Positions 53,880 to 64,000 of a DNA stretch of 64,000 nt are shown piece after piece. Position 1 is the first letter of the stretch; the number at the start of each line of letters is the position of its first letter. Position numbers and translations under genes: made by a program. The stretch is from Pycnopodia helianthoides (Eukaryota; Echinodermata; Asteroidea; Forcipulatida; Asteriidae). Under the pieces are notes generated by a model. That model saw nothing but the letters and a program-made list of their open reading frames with translations. It ran no database searches and was not told the DNA's origin. Where the stretch lies: assembly GCA_032158295.1 (NCBI GenBank), contig CM063262.1:1831394-1895393 (forward strand). Reading direction: 5' to 3'.

Positions 53880-54840
53880 CTATTTTCTTTGGACGTTTAA
53901 AAAAGACTATGCACTGACGTCACACATGGCTTCTGTGTACCCATCGTCCCCGTATAGATAGGTTGCAGTGTGACGTAAATCGGCCATCTTTACGGGCAGT
54001 TTAGAACAAACAGTCGTGCGTTTTGTGTAAGAACGGCGTGCAACACGCGCGCATTTCACGAAACTCATTGCAGGATTGGTCAGTGAACAACGCGGCTGCG
54101 TTAATAAGTTGAGCGTTTGACGCACCTGCAAGCCAAAATGCACTTTACCCGTAAAGATGGCGTCTACTGAGCACTATCTATTGGGAGTTTGCGTCTATCC
54201 GCACGCACGTCACCGACTATGCGCACTGCATGGCAACACGTGGGGGAATCTGATTCCCTATCGTGATTGGCGCCACCAAGTACTGTCGTGTGATGACGTC
54301 AGGTGTGTTAAAGGGACTGTATCGTCATGATCAAAGCAGGCCTGTGGCTGTACATGAAATTATGAACTCTCACCCAGTTACTGCAGGCGAGCGCCCTCCT
54401 CATCTATGAATAGTTCATAATTCCATGTACAGCCACAGGCCTGATCATGACGACACAGCCCGTATAAGTCAATTGTTACCCAAATAAATTGTGGATTTAA
54501 TTTTGTGTATGCAATAAAGGCGATATCGCTGTCAAATTTTAATTGTTGCTTTTTAAATATATTTTCACTGTGTTTGGTTTGCCTATCAATGTTTGAGAAG
54601 AGGCTGAGACCGTAACATTCAAACGAACGATAATGTCACTTTAAATATATTCTACAACATGTTCAGGCTATGTCTTACTTTATGCAAATACAAATGTTAT
54701 ATTTTAGGGTTTATTTCACGAAGAAAATGCCGTGCAACAAAAACATATAGCAATAAAAAAGGGGCATCTACAACCAAACATCAAATAATTATTTTACTAA
54801 TAGTTTAAAGCTTAATACACTTTTTTAAAAACTCTTAGCT
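53880..54840. repeat. Shared 3' flank of the PAN family, copy 4, inverted
   Basis: Matches 33061-33960 on the opposite strand: cactgacgtcacacatggct, attggcgccaccaag, a family F MITE (54309-54472) and acgaagaaaatgccgtgcaac. The junction between the plus and minus gene blocks lies between 52.0 and 53.9 kb. Confidence 0.7.
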
Positions 54841-54911
54841 CTCCACCGAAAACAACTTTGTTATCTCTTCATCCACAGTCATTTTATCACTTTTCTTCAA
54901 TGTTCTTAAAT

Positions 54912-55198
54912 TTACAATTCTTTTACTTTCTGAACAAAACGTACATCGCATGTATTATACAATGTCCAAGTTGCATCAGCATGGCTTTCAATTTGGACTT
55001 CCAAGCCAGTGTCGTTAATTGGTGGGTACTCGAGGCTAAACTGGGACTCCGGTATTCCCTTTTGACCTACGGTGATATGTGTGTTGTTGACGTCGATAAC
55101 CACTCGAGTTGCCAACATTTTTATATCGCTTTCAGCTTCAGTATCCTCTAAACTATCACTAAATTTTTCTTTGATCGACGAACTTGAGGTGTCGAGCT
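54912..55198 (-). CDS. PAN copy 4, exon 3
   Basis: Acceptor gtttcaacag. Open to TAA, with a short C-terminal extension relative to the other copies. Confidence 0.75.
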
Positions 55199-58100
55199 CT
55201 GTTGAAACACACACAAAAAAAACGTTTAGCAATGTTTTTGTGGGTTCTGCCGTTACATCTGATGTAAAACAAGCATTGCATACACTTAGTGCTTTTGGAG
55301 ACTCGAGGGAAAGGATTCTTAATGGATTCGAACCAACTGTTCACGCAGTCAGCTGTAATACCCTGAGAATATAATGCTAATCATAGAATCTGAAACCTCA
55401 TTGCTAATCAAATCTAACCGATATCAATCCATCAAAGGAATATTTCCGTCTGAAATTTTCGAAGTTGAGGAAATGGACTTTGAAAAACATCCCCTCCAAA
55501 ATGAGCACACACATGATTTCCAACAGATCGTATTAAATACACATTATTTGCTAAACGAGATAAACTAGTTAACGTTTGTTTTCCCTTTTTTTCCTTCGAG
55601 TTATTTACTTTTGAAAGCTGGGAAATGAAAATGAGTTAAAATCTTAGAAACAAAACACCCACACACAGAGACGATGCAGTAAACCAAGGATACCCCTTTG
55701 TTCTCCTATTGTTTGGAAACAAACACACCCACCCAGGTGTGTAATGACCTCCAATCGTGGACCCTCCTGTGTTCAACTTTTTGTCCTGACAAACGTGGAC
55801 CCCCATTGTTTTCCTTTGTGATAGCAAACGTGGACCTATTGTCCCCTTTGTTGCAAGTCCTCGGTTTGAATGTCACTACAAACTCGTGTAAACACCTGCA
55901 ATCGGGGACCTCCTATAGACTGTGCAAGTCTCGCGCATTATTTCAACTTCCGGGACCATGGTGGTCTCAACCATACGGAGTTTTACGTGGGTGAGATTTT
56001 GTTTCGTCAATTATTTTGGTTTAGCTTAGTTTATGACCATGGGAATTATATATGTTGTTGGGAATGTAATACTAAGTGATAAACAATATGGAAGTAAAAA
56101 CAATTCAACAGTATAACGAAGAAAACCCGAGAATTAAAATTGACCCCAGCTTCCGGTAACTTGCAAAAAATTACAAATTTGTGCCCACCTCCAATCACGA
56201 AACTAATGTAAACACTTGTTTTGGTCGCACGGGATGAGAAGCCCTTTCATTGGTCGTTGAAGCGTCATACGTCCTCTTTAGACTGCACGCGTTAATTTAA
56301 CGCATATAAACAAGTTTTTAGTAGTGTCAAATTATTCGGGCGTAGTTTTACAAAAGGGGTTTCTAAAACGCCAAGATCAAGTAAACATCCTTGTCCCAGA
56401 GTTTTTATTTTGTTTCAATAATAATTAACAAATTATTTGTGTATTCAATATAAAAGTTAAAATAACTTTTATAAAAATTGTAAAGAGTAATGCTAATGTT
56501 CACATTTCCTCATAGATATAATTTAAAACAAACAAATTGATCTCAGAAAAAGCATGTTTTTCGTGTAGCGTGTTTTCTCGTTCCGGTACGCGCGAGACTT
56601 GCACAGTCTATTGTCCCTTTTTTGATTGTACTCTTTTTGGCAACAGCTCCCTTTGGGTTTTTACACACTTTCCAACTGAGGACCTTTACCCAACCGGGGA
56701 CTCTATTGTCCTTTTTTGTTATAGGTCCCCGGTTTGGATGTGTATACCTAGTCCTACCCATATGTGTTATTTACATATCCTCTGTACTGTGCACTTGAGA
56801 AAAAAAAAACATTATTATTCTTCTACACAGATGAAAACACTTTGTGGACAAGTGTTAGTCCACTTATTGTTTCAAAACCTTGTATTGTGTGGACCTCTTT
56901 TGGTCTCAGGTCCACATTCGGTATGTAATGCTTGCCTATACACACACACATTGAACATTCTTCACTTCATACTTACCGACTTCAAAATGACGCCCGTTTA
57001 CCCAAAAATCTACGTCGACTTCATCAATAGAGACAGCAAAGTATTCAAGATGTAATGGGATCATCATCGTTTTCCTAAATTCAACAGTTGCAGTCGTTTC
57101 ATACACCTGGCAAGGAACTGCTGAAATGATATTAAATGGATCAAAAAGGATCAAAATGAAAGTTTTTGCAGTTGAATTTTTCAAAGATATTTCCCCCTCC
57201 ACCGTACAGGGAACGACATTTTAAAAGAGAACAGTATCATGCCAATATCTGCCAGGAGCTGACGATTAATACATCACTTTAAAGATCCGAAGGTGTGGTG
57301 TTCTTAAGACGTGTCATGTCGAGCGTCGCGTCGTGTCATGGCCCGTCGCGTCGCCTTTTTCTTCAATTGGTTTTCATATTGGTTTGACGCGCCGCCCATC
57401 GCCTCATCCAGAAGAGTAAAGTCATTCATGTAGCCGTGTGCAAGCAAGTCATGAGATGACATTGTGAGTGTGACCATGAAAAACATGTTGATGGTATTTG
57501 GTCAAGCAAAGTAAAACTATAAGGACCGGAGCGCAGTAAATATGTTCAAAAAGCTTTTAAAATGTTGTCAGTTCGATACAAAGCTTCTCCCTGCATCGAG
57601 TGAGAAACAAGTTATAACAAGAGAAGAACTGATTAGAAAATGGGCGACGCGACAGGCGACGCGACAGGTGACGCAACGGGCGACGGCATGATGCGACGGA
57701 CTACGGGCGCAATACGGACGACGCGACAGACGAAGCATCAGACGACGCGAAGGTCGACGCAAAGGATGACGCGACGTCACAATGCGAAGTTCGATGGCAA
57801 GACGCAACGGAGGACGCAGGCCAAAATTATGAAAATCAAACAGGCAATGCGATTGGGCGACGGCACGACGAGACGCGTGACGACACGACGCGGTGGCACG
57901 ACGCAACGGCACAACGCAACGCACATCTGTCGTCTTTGATTTAGAACACCATACGAAGTAACCTTTTTTTTGCAAACGTCATCTTTCAAGGGTCCAACAA
58001 TATTTAAGTTTGTTGATGTAGGTTAAAGCTGACGGTCCTGCCTGATTGCCCTTTATAAACAAATCCTTACCTTCACGAAAACTTTCGTCAAAGTAGAGGC

Positions 58101-58443
58101 AGCCACTAGATTCCATCAGCGTGCCCTTGTTGTCAGAGTACACAGCTGAGTTGAGCTGACAGATCTTGTCGTCCATGCAGTAGTTAAAGGACATGCATTC
58201 GTCACTGAGCAGGCATAACACTGAGCACAACGCAGAAGAACGCGCCGTTGTGTTGCGGTAGGCGTGCCCAGCAAGGGAAAGGCCAGGCGCGGTGCCTCGG
58301 TAAAACCTATGGGAGTTGCTCATAAGCAAGTTGCGCTGACGTGACGCCGATATACGTGGTTTATCACTGCAACCAAATGATGAAGTTGCCATTGTGATAA
58401 CCGCAATTGATGACAGGGTGATGGCGTAAATCGACCAACTCAT
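54912..58443 (-). CDS. PAN/apple-domain secreted protein family, copy 4 (exons 58071-58470, 56977-57120, 54912-55198)
   Basis: ATG at 58443 begins MSWSIYAITLSSIAVITMAT, a probable signal peptide. The apple-like core is ALCSVLCLLSDECMSFNYCM then DDKICQLN. Exon 2: AVPCQVYETTATVEFRKTMM, IPLHLEYFAVSIDEVDVDFW, VNGRHFEV. Exon 3: ELDTSSSSIKEKFSDSLEDT, a charged linker, VVIDVNNTHITVGQKGIPES, TWTLYNTCDVRFV. The family TGA is lost, so seven residues (QKVKEL region) are added before TAA at 54912. No frame break is seen. Its leader (attgattgaataatcc) groups it with copy 3. No copy of the promoter block is found upstream. Confidence 0.75.
55914..56611. mobile_element. TA-flanked element family G, long 698-bp form
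   Basis: Ends tatagactgtgcaagtctcg and, inverted, cgagacttgcacagtcta. The flanks ggggacctcc / ttgtccctttt rejoin across a TA as in the similar sequence at 3460. About five times longer than the 13817 copy, yet without a transposase frame. It lies in intron 2 of PAN copy 4. Confidence 0.8.
56977..57120 (-). CDS. PAN copy 4, exon 2
   Basis: 144 bp between ttcag and gtaagt, phases 1 and 1. Confidence 0.75.
57300..57920. repeat. GTCGC-rich satellite, copy 4, two blocks
   Basis: Blocks at about 57310-57420 and 57640-57915 (gacgcgacaggcgacgcgac and similar), the longest array of the family, between exons 1 and 2 of copy 4. The strand is inverted with the gene. Confidence 0.85.
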
Positions 58444-58470
58444 TGCGCACACTCGGATTATTCAATCAAT
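58071..58470 (-). CDS. PAN copy 4, coding exon 1
   Basis: Acceptor cgtttcag, donor gtaagg. Nearly identical to the exon of copies 2 and 3 across the apple module, despite lying on the opposite strand. Confidence 0.77.
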
Positions 58471-59749
58471 CTGAAACGAATGAAACATTAATCCCTCAAT
58501 ATTAATGCTACGTAAAGTGTAAAAAAAATACTTAGTTGCAAAATGCTGTGGGTGAGGCTGGGTTCAGGGTCCTCCTTACGATGCTTGCGTACTCGAGCAA
58601 AACGCAAAACATTAAAATATTATCTTCTCTTGGGAAAATGCTCCGATACCGAAGTGGATTATATTTCAATCCAGAGTGGCCAAGGTTTGATTTAGGAATA
58701 CTCACAGATTATCGGTGCTTGGATAAGCTCAGATTTTTTACGCATTTACTGATGTACTTACGTTTTGGTCGTGGAATCATGGAATCGTGGAAACCTATCG
58801 GGTTTGCGCCTTCATTGAACACGAAGCAGCAGGTACATAACCTTTGATGGAATGGTCAGTTTTCGTTTGATGAAAACAGTGGCAGTTTTGGACAATGGTT
58901 GAAATACTAGACTCGATCAAGCGTGCCGCCAACGTTGCAAATGGTTACAGTCCTTGGTTGGTTTTGAATATAAATACAGCTAAACCTCGAAACTAGATAC
59001 CTCCAAACCACGGCAAAACAAATTAACACATAAACAATTATTTCTGAAGGTGTAGGAGATTTTTTGTGTAGATCACGGAATTATTTTAACCATTACACAC
59101 TTACCTGATAATACAATTAGTATGGTGGGGTCTTGTTGTCAAACAGACACACGTCAGCATCAATGGTCGCCGACTGAAATGATCTGCACGAACCGGTATC
59201 TCGGTATATTGGGATCTCGGTTCTGCCGTTGCCATCAACAATTTACGTGGCAGCAATTAGGTAATTCGTCTTATGAAAAACCCTAAAGCAGCTTTCTTTA
59301 TAATTCTAACGAAGGTCGCATTATCTATAAAAAAAAATTAAAAGCTGATTTTAATTAGTTTTTGCTGCAAGTTTTCACTAATAAACCAGTACTGATGCGC
59401 ACGAGAACAAGTACCATGTCTTATAACGCAGGCATTTGGACGACATCAAAATAAAAAACAGTGTTTCTGTCAAACAAGGAGAGCAAATACACGCAACTTG
59501 TAAAGGAAATTAAACAAGTAAAGATCCATTTATACAACTTTAAGTAGAGCAATATCAAGTAAAACCGTACACGACTCGCCCTATTTAAACCACTCGCCTC
59601 ATAAACCATTGTCCCTTGAATGACGCAAATCCGGCTCTTCCGTTGCCATGCCAACACCTCGTGTCGAGGAGATAAGCTACCATCTCCTTTTAATGCTATT
59701 AGTGTCTATTATTGCAACAATGCAAGTTTCGAGCGTAATTTATTTTTTC

Positions 59750-59802
59750 ATATTTATTTATTTATTTATTTATTTATTTTATTTATTTATTTATTTATTA
59801 AT
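59750..59802. repeat. (TTTA)n microsatellite
   Basis: About thirteen ttta units with one interruption, followed by a poly-T and a G8 run. Confidence 0.92.
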
Positions 59803-60371
59803 TTTTTTTTGGGGGGGGACCACACACCCCTTTGGTCTCTCACGTACATATGCTTTAACGCTTGAAAGAAAGCTCGTGCACTTTAACGGTTGCAATGTTC
59901 GAATACGCGCGAGACTTGCACAGCCTATACAAAGTGTAAATTACGTTTCTGTCAATATGGGATTCCACATGGGTAATACACAGTAACTTCAAACTATACC
60001 GCGATGCTGGCGAAGTGTGTTTCTGCCACCAAGTGACGAACATGTGCCAGGCTAGCCATGCAAAGCAATCCGGGCACTATGTAGACTAGTCCCCTGTCTT
60101 TATCATGCAGCAGACGATCGAACGAATGTGTGCAAGCTGACAAATTACATCACCTCGGACCAGTCATAGCACAAAATAATGGAAAGCTTACGTCACTGTA
60201 CGTTTATCCAATGAAATCATTGCATCCAATGAAACCATTGGGCCTGTAATACCAGTGACTGTCTTTATCAGTGCGGATAAAGACAGGGGACCAGTCTAGG
60301 CACTCTGTGCCACCATATGAAATGCAGTTAGAAACTATGCGACGGTTGTGCACGCATCACCTGGCTTACGC

Positions 60372-60498
60372 TATGTCCAAATTGGCCGCTACAGCTACGG
60401 CTACGGCTGGATCGCTGCGTCATCGTGCGTTGAAGCATTGGACGTCCTTGGAAAAAGCCGCAGCCGCACCGTAGCCGTCAATTTTGAATCGGGCCCCA
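60372..60498. mobile_element. AGCCGT-type MITE family I, copy 4
   Basis: ccaaattggccgctacagcta to ccgtagccgtcaattttgaatc; the inverted ends are visible. Confidence 0.7.
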
Positions 60499-61349
60499 AA
60501 ACCACACAGCACTGCAACACTAAGATTCATCTTAAAGCCAATATCAGACAATAGACAATATAAGAAACAAGCCAATATCTCATCTACCTGAATTGCTATA
60601 TTTTACGATCATCTCAGTTCAGGGTGACTTAATTAATAGACAAATTACTTAGAACTATTAATTACAACCAGTCTACAAATTAGTATTAATACATGGAGAC
60701 CTATCCAATTAATGATCTTTTTATTTTACGAGTACAAGTTTTACCGAAACGATCCCGCCATCATTTAATGACTACTTATGTTCAAGATTGTTAAAAAGAC
60801 ACGTTGGATTGGGCGCTTTGGGCTATAAAAAGCGTTTGTTATGAAATGAATATGGTTGGAAAAAAATGTTTTATAAGTAGAATATAACATCCACTAAAAA
60901 AAATTCTTTAACTAATATGTGTGGTTTCCCCTTTACTTCGTGAACAAACGAGGTCAGCCATTCTGTTTTTTCTCTTTTTTGTGGATTCAAAAATGTGTTT
61001 TTTCAAAATGGCGGATCGTGTTAGTGTCTCTTTAAAAAAAGTTGCAAGTGATCAGAATAATGTAACCTTAAATTACAACATTAAGAAAACCTTGATTTAA
61101 ACAAGATAACACTAAGACGTTGGCACTGTACTATATACAGCTTTAAACCAGACTCTAAATTCAAATACAAGCAAGGCTTGAGAAACCAATTGAAATTGAC
61201 TACATGTGATAACAACATTAACTAAAAACTTCACAATGTCTGGGCGTAGGACCTACAAAATGTTCCTTATATTAAAACCTGTTTTCTTTTTACACTGTTC
61301 TTTTTAGACCATGAACTGACGTCACACGCGGCATAGACTACTTCGCAAA

Positions 61350-61470
61350 TACTCAGTGCGCGTGCGTTAGCCGTGGAATGAGGTGCATGCTGGTCTAGCT
61401 AGTGACAAATTTTGTCGTTACCTAGACCAGCATGCACCTCATTCCACGGCTAACGCACGCGTACCGAGTG
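61350..61470. repeat. Near-perfect hairpin, 38-bp arms, about 23-bp loop
   Basis: 61361-61398 (cgtgcgttagccgtggaatg then aggtgcatgctggtctag) is inverted without mismatch at 61422-61459. Pairing continues outwards with few mismatches (actcagtgcg / cgtaccgagt). It sits in the 3' flank of PAN copy 5, where the other flanks have no such structure. Confidence 0.92.
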
Positions 61471-62220
61471 TTTACCCATCGACCGCCCTGTTGGGAGTAG
61501 ATATAGTTTGCGTCTAGTCGCGCGTACGTCACCGACTAAGTGCACTGCACAGCAGTACACGGGAATCTGATTCCCTAATAAATGGCGCCACCAAGAAATA
61601 GCGTGTGATGACGTCAGGCGTGTTAAAGGGACTGTATCGTTATGGTCAAAGCAGACCTTTGGCTGTACATGAACTCTCGCACAATTGATGTAAGCGCGCA
61701 TCCTCCCTCCGTATAACAGCTATGGAGAGTTCACAATTCAAGCCACAGGACTGCTTTGATCATGACGACACAGCCCCTTTAAGTCCACTATTACCCAAGT
61801 ATTAAAAAGCGGGTTGATGTCTCTGCATTTAAGAATATATTGCTGTGAAATCTTAATTATTATTATTTTTTTCTAATTAGGCTCTAACATTTTTTTCTTA
61901 GTTTGTATATAGTCTGCCAATCGAGTGTTTGAGAAGAGGCTGATGTGGCCGTATCATTCTAATAAACGATATTAAATACCACTTTAAAACCATTCTACAA
62001 AGTGTTCAGGCTATGTCTAACTTTATGCAAATACAAGTGTTATATTTTAAGGATTACTTCACGAAGAAAATGCCGTGCAACAACAAAAATAGGGCAATGC
62101 AAAGGGGCATCTACAACCAAACGTGAAATTATTTAGTCTACTAATAATTAAAAGCTTGAGACTCAATTATTTGAATCTCTAAATTTAAAACCCTTAGCTC
62201 CTCACGGCAAACAATTGTGT
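61471..62220. repeat. Shared 3' flank of the PAN family, copy 5, inverted
   Basis: Same landmarks as the flank of copy 1 on the other strand, with a family F MITE at 61627-61782 and aagaaaatgccgtgcaacaa near 62065. Confidence 0.7.
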
Positions 62221-62286
62221 TTTATTATTTTTTCATCCACTGTCATTTTAACACTTTTCTTTATGTTCTCAAAATTACAACACTTC

Positions 62287-62561
62287 TCAGTTCTTAACAA
62301 AACGTACATCGCATGGAATATAAAATTCCCAAGTTGCATAAGCATTGCTTTCAATTCGGACGGTCAAGCTGGTGTCAGTAAATCGTGGGTACTCGAGGCT
62401 GAACTGCGACTCCGGTATTCCCTTTTGACCTACGGTGATGTGCGTGTTGTTGACGTCAATAACCACTCGAGTTGCCAACAAAGGTTTCTCACGTTCAGCT
62501 TCAGTATTTTGTGATCTATCCTCAAATTCTTCTTTGATCCACGAGCGTGAGGTTCCGAGCT
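62287..62561 (-). CDS. PAN copy 5, exon 3
   Basis: Acceptor gtttcaacag. Its sequence supplies the intact reference for the frame break in copy 2. Confidence 0.75.
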
Positions 62562-63481
62562 CTGTTGAAACACAAAAAAAAGTTCAGTAACATTGGTTTG
62601 GTTCTAGCCTTACACCTTATATAAAACAAACATTGTTCACTCAGTGCTTTTGGAGACTCGAGGGAAAGGATTCTTATTGGATTCGAACCAACTGTTCACG
62701 CAGTCAGCTGTAATATCCTGAGTATACAATGCTTATCATAGAATCTGAAACTTCATCGATTATCAATTTTATGCCGACATAAATCCATCAGAGGAATAAA
62801 AAAATATATATACTTCCGTCTGAAATATTCGAAGTTGAAAAATGGACTTTGAAAACCATCCATAGGGCTAACCCATTGATTTATATCGATTTTCCGAAAT
62901 CGGAATAAAATGATCGCATACAAAATTACCAACAGATCATAAATACACATTTTTGCTTGCCGGGATAAACTAGTGATTTTTTTATTTTTTTTTTCCTTCG
63001 AGTTATGTTCTTTTAAAAGCTTGGAGATGAAATAAATTTAAACTTTAGAAATAAAACACCCACCCACCCACCCCTTTGCTATCCCATTGTTTGGACAAAA
63101 CAATACACAAGCATCTGTGTTACATACCCTTTGTACAGTGGACATTCCATTGTTCTGGGCGCTTAAGAAAAAACATAATATTCTTCAACACAGTTGAAAA
63201 CGCTATGTGGACGTGTGTAAGTCCACTTAGTGTTTCAAAAATTTGCAGTGTTTGGACTTCTTTTGTTCGCAGGTCCACATTTGGTATTTAATGCTTGGCC
63301 AAACAAACATATTAAACATTAGAAACTTCATACTAACCGACTTCAAACTCACGCCCGTTTGCCAAAAAATCTACGTCGAGTTCATCAAGAGAGTCAGCAA
63401 CGAATTCAAGATGCACTGGAATCATCATCGTTTTACTAAAGTCAACGGATGCAGTCGTTTCATACACCTGACAAGGAACTG
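62287..63481 (-). CDS. PAN family copy 5, partial (exons 63338-63481 and 62287-62561; first exon beyond the window)
   Basis: Exon 2 encodes AVPCQVYETTASVDFSKTMM, IPVHLEFVADSLDELDVDFL and ANGREFEV, with an unusual donor gttagt. Exon 3 encodes ELGTSRSWIKEEFEDRSQNT, VVIDVNNTHITVGQKGIPES, SLEYPRFTDTSLTVRIES and WEFYIPCDVRFVKN, then TGA. The frames are open. The upstream satellite at 63668 indicates that coding exon 1 lies just right of 64000. Confidence 0.72.
63338..63481 (-). CDS. PAN copy 5, exon 2
   Basis: 144 bp, phases 1 and 1, acceptor tttcag, donor gttagt. Confidence 0.72.
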
Positions 63482-63667
63482 CTGAAAAGATATTAAATGG
63501 AACAAAAAGGATCAAAATTAAAGTTTTTGCATTTGAACTTTTCAAAACTATTTTCCCCTCGACCGTTCAGGAAACGAAATTTGGACAGGGTACAACATAT
63601 CATGCCAATATCTGCAAGGAGCTGACGATGAATACGTCACTTTAGAATCAGAAGGTATGGTGTTCTA

Positions 63668-63830
63668 AAGCAACAAATATGGGTGGCGTCGGACCGCCTG
63701 GTCAACTGTGCCGTCGCCCGTCACGTCGGGCGTCGCGTCGTGCCATGACCCGTCGCGTCGCCTTTTCTTCAAATGATTTTCATATTGGCTTTGGGTGCTG
63801 ACGTCCGACGCATCGCCCGTCGCGTCGTCC
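63668..63830. repeat. GTCGC-rich satellite, copy 5
   Basis: gtcgcccgtcacgtcgggcg, gacccgtcgcgtcgcc and similar units, in the position equivalent to the arrays of the other four copies. Confidence 0.82.
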
Positions 63831-64000
63831 AGAAGAGTATAAAATCAAACATGTAGCCGTGTGCAAGCAAGTCTGACCACGAAAAACATTTTGATGGTAT
63901 TTACTAGGGCCTAAGATGTTTTTTGAAGGTCAAGCAAAGGAAAAATAATACGACCGGAACGCACTCAAGATGTTCAAAAAGTTCTACATTTTTTTGTCAA

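Larger units (their letters stand above)
58471..61300. other. Spacer upstream of PAN copy 4, repeats only
   Basis: A possible untranslated exon for copy 4 ends at a minus-strand donor (attatcag|gtaagt, about 59105). Recognised repeats: an inverted piece of the 42-kb spacer (59500-59680), (TTTA)n at 59750-59802, a family G end near 59890-59930, and family I at 60372-60498. I see no gene with splice support. Confidence 0.45.

Noticed and set aside
57568..57989. Arg/Ala-rich frames on both strands
   Set aside because: They are translations of the GTCGC satellite, open only because of its composition.
58536..58847. 103-codon plus-strand frame upstream of PAN copy 4
   Set aside because: No homology recognised, no splice support, and it lies in the first-intron region of copy 4 on the other strand.

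Overview
This window is animal nuclear DNA. It has short GT..AG-spliced exons in long AT-rich introns, tRNA-derived SINEs and a dense load of short inverted-repeat transposons. An echinoderm, probably a sea star, fits best: the MRE11 exon structure is metazoan, the repeat landscape resembles what I know of asteroid genomes, and a PAN-type gene family is expanded. The phylum is inference from content, not from a marker gene.

Layout. (1) 1.1-4.6 kb, plus strand: the last exons of a seven-helix receptor resembling adhesion (class B2) GPCRs, covering TM5-TM7 and a serine/basic repeat tail whose frame is broken. (2) 4.7-11.3 kb: intergenic, with inverted-repeat elements, a 68-bp minisatellite, an interstitial telomere-type tract and a 26-bp tandem array. 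(3) 11.3-25.0 kb, minus strand: a nearly complete MRE11 gene in 17 coding exons, lacking only an identifiable start exon. Two exons are each one base short of the conserved frame. (4) 27.3-64 kb: five copies of a three-coding-exon family for a small secreted protein, with a signal peptide, a PAN/apple-like Cys module and a two-exon beta-rich module that may be related to farnesoic-acid-O-methyltransferase-like domains. Copies 1-3 are on plus; copies 4-5 are on minus and face them tail to tail. Copies 1-3 each carry a duplicated promoter and 5' exon block. The first coding intron of every copy carries a GTCGC-rich satellite. Copy 1 is a pseudogene; copies 3 and 4 look intact; copy 2 has a late frameshift; copy 5 runs off the right edge.

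MRE11 works alone here as a DNA-break-repair nuclease. The PAN family is the lineage-specific part: recent segmental duplication and inversion, an almost invariant first coding exon, a variable second exon, and transposon insertions that date the duplications. At least nine short inverted-repeat families are present, several nested in each other or at matching sites in paralogues. Four coding frames in three gene families are each one base short, all at runs of identical bases, which points to residual assembly deletions as well as real decay.
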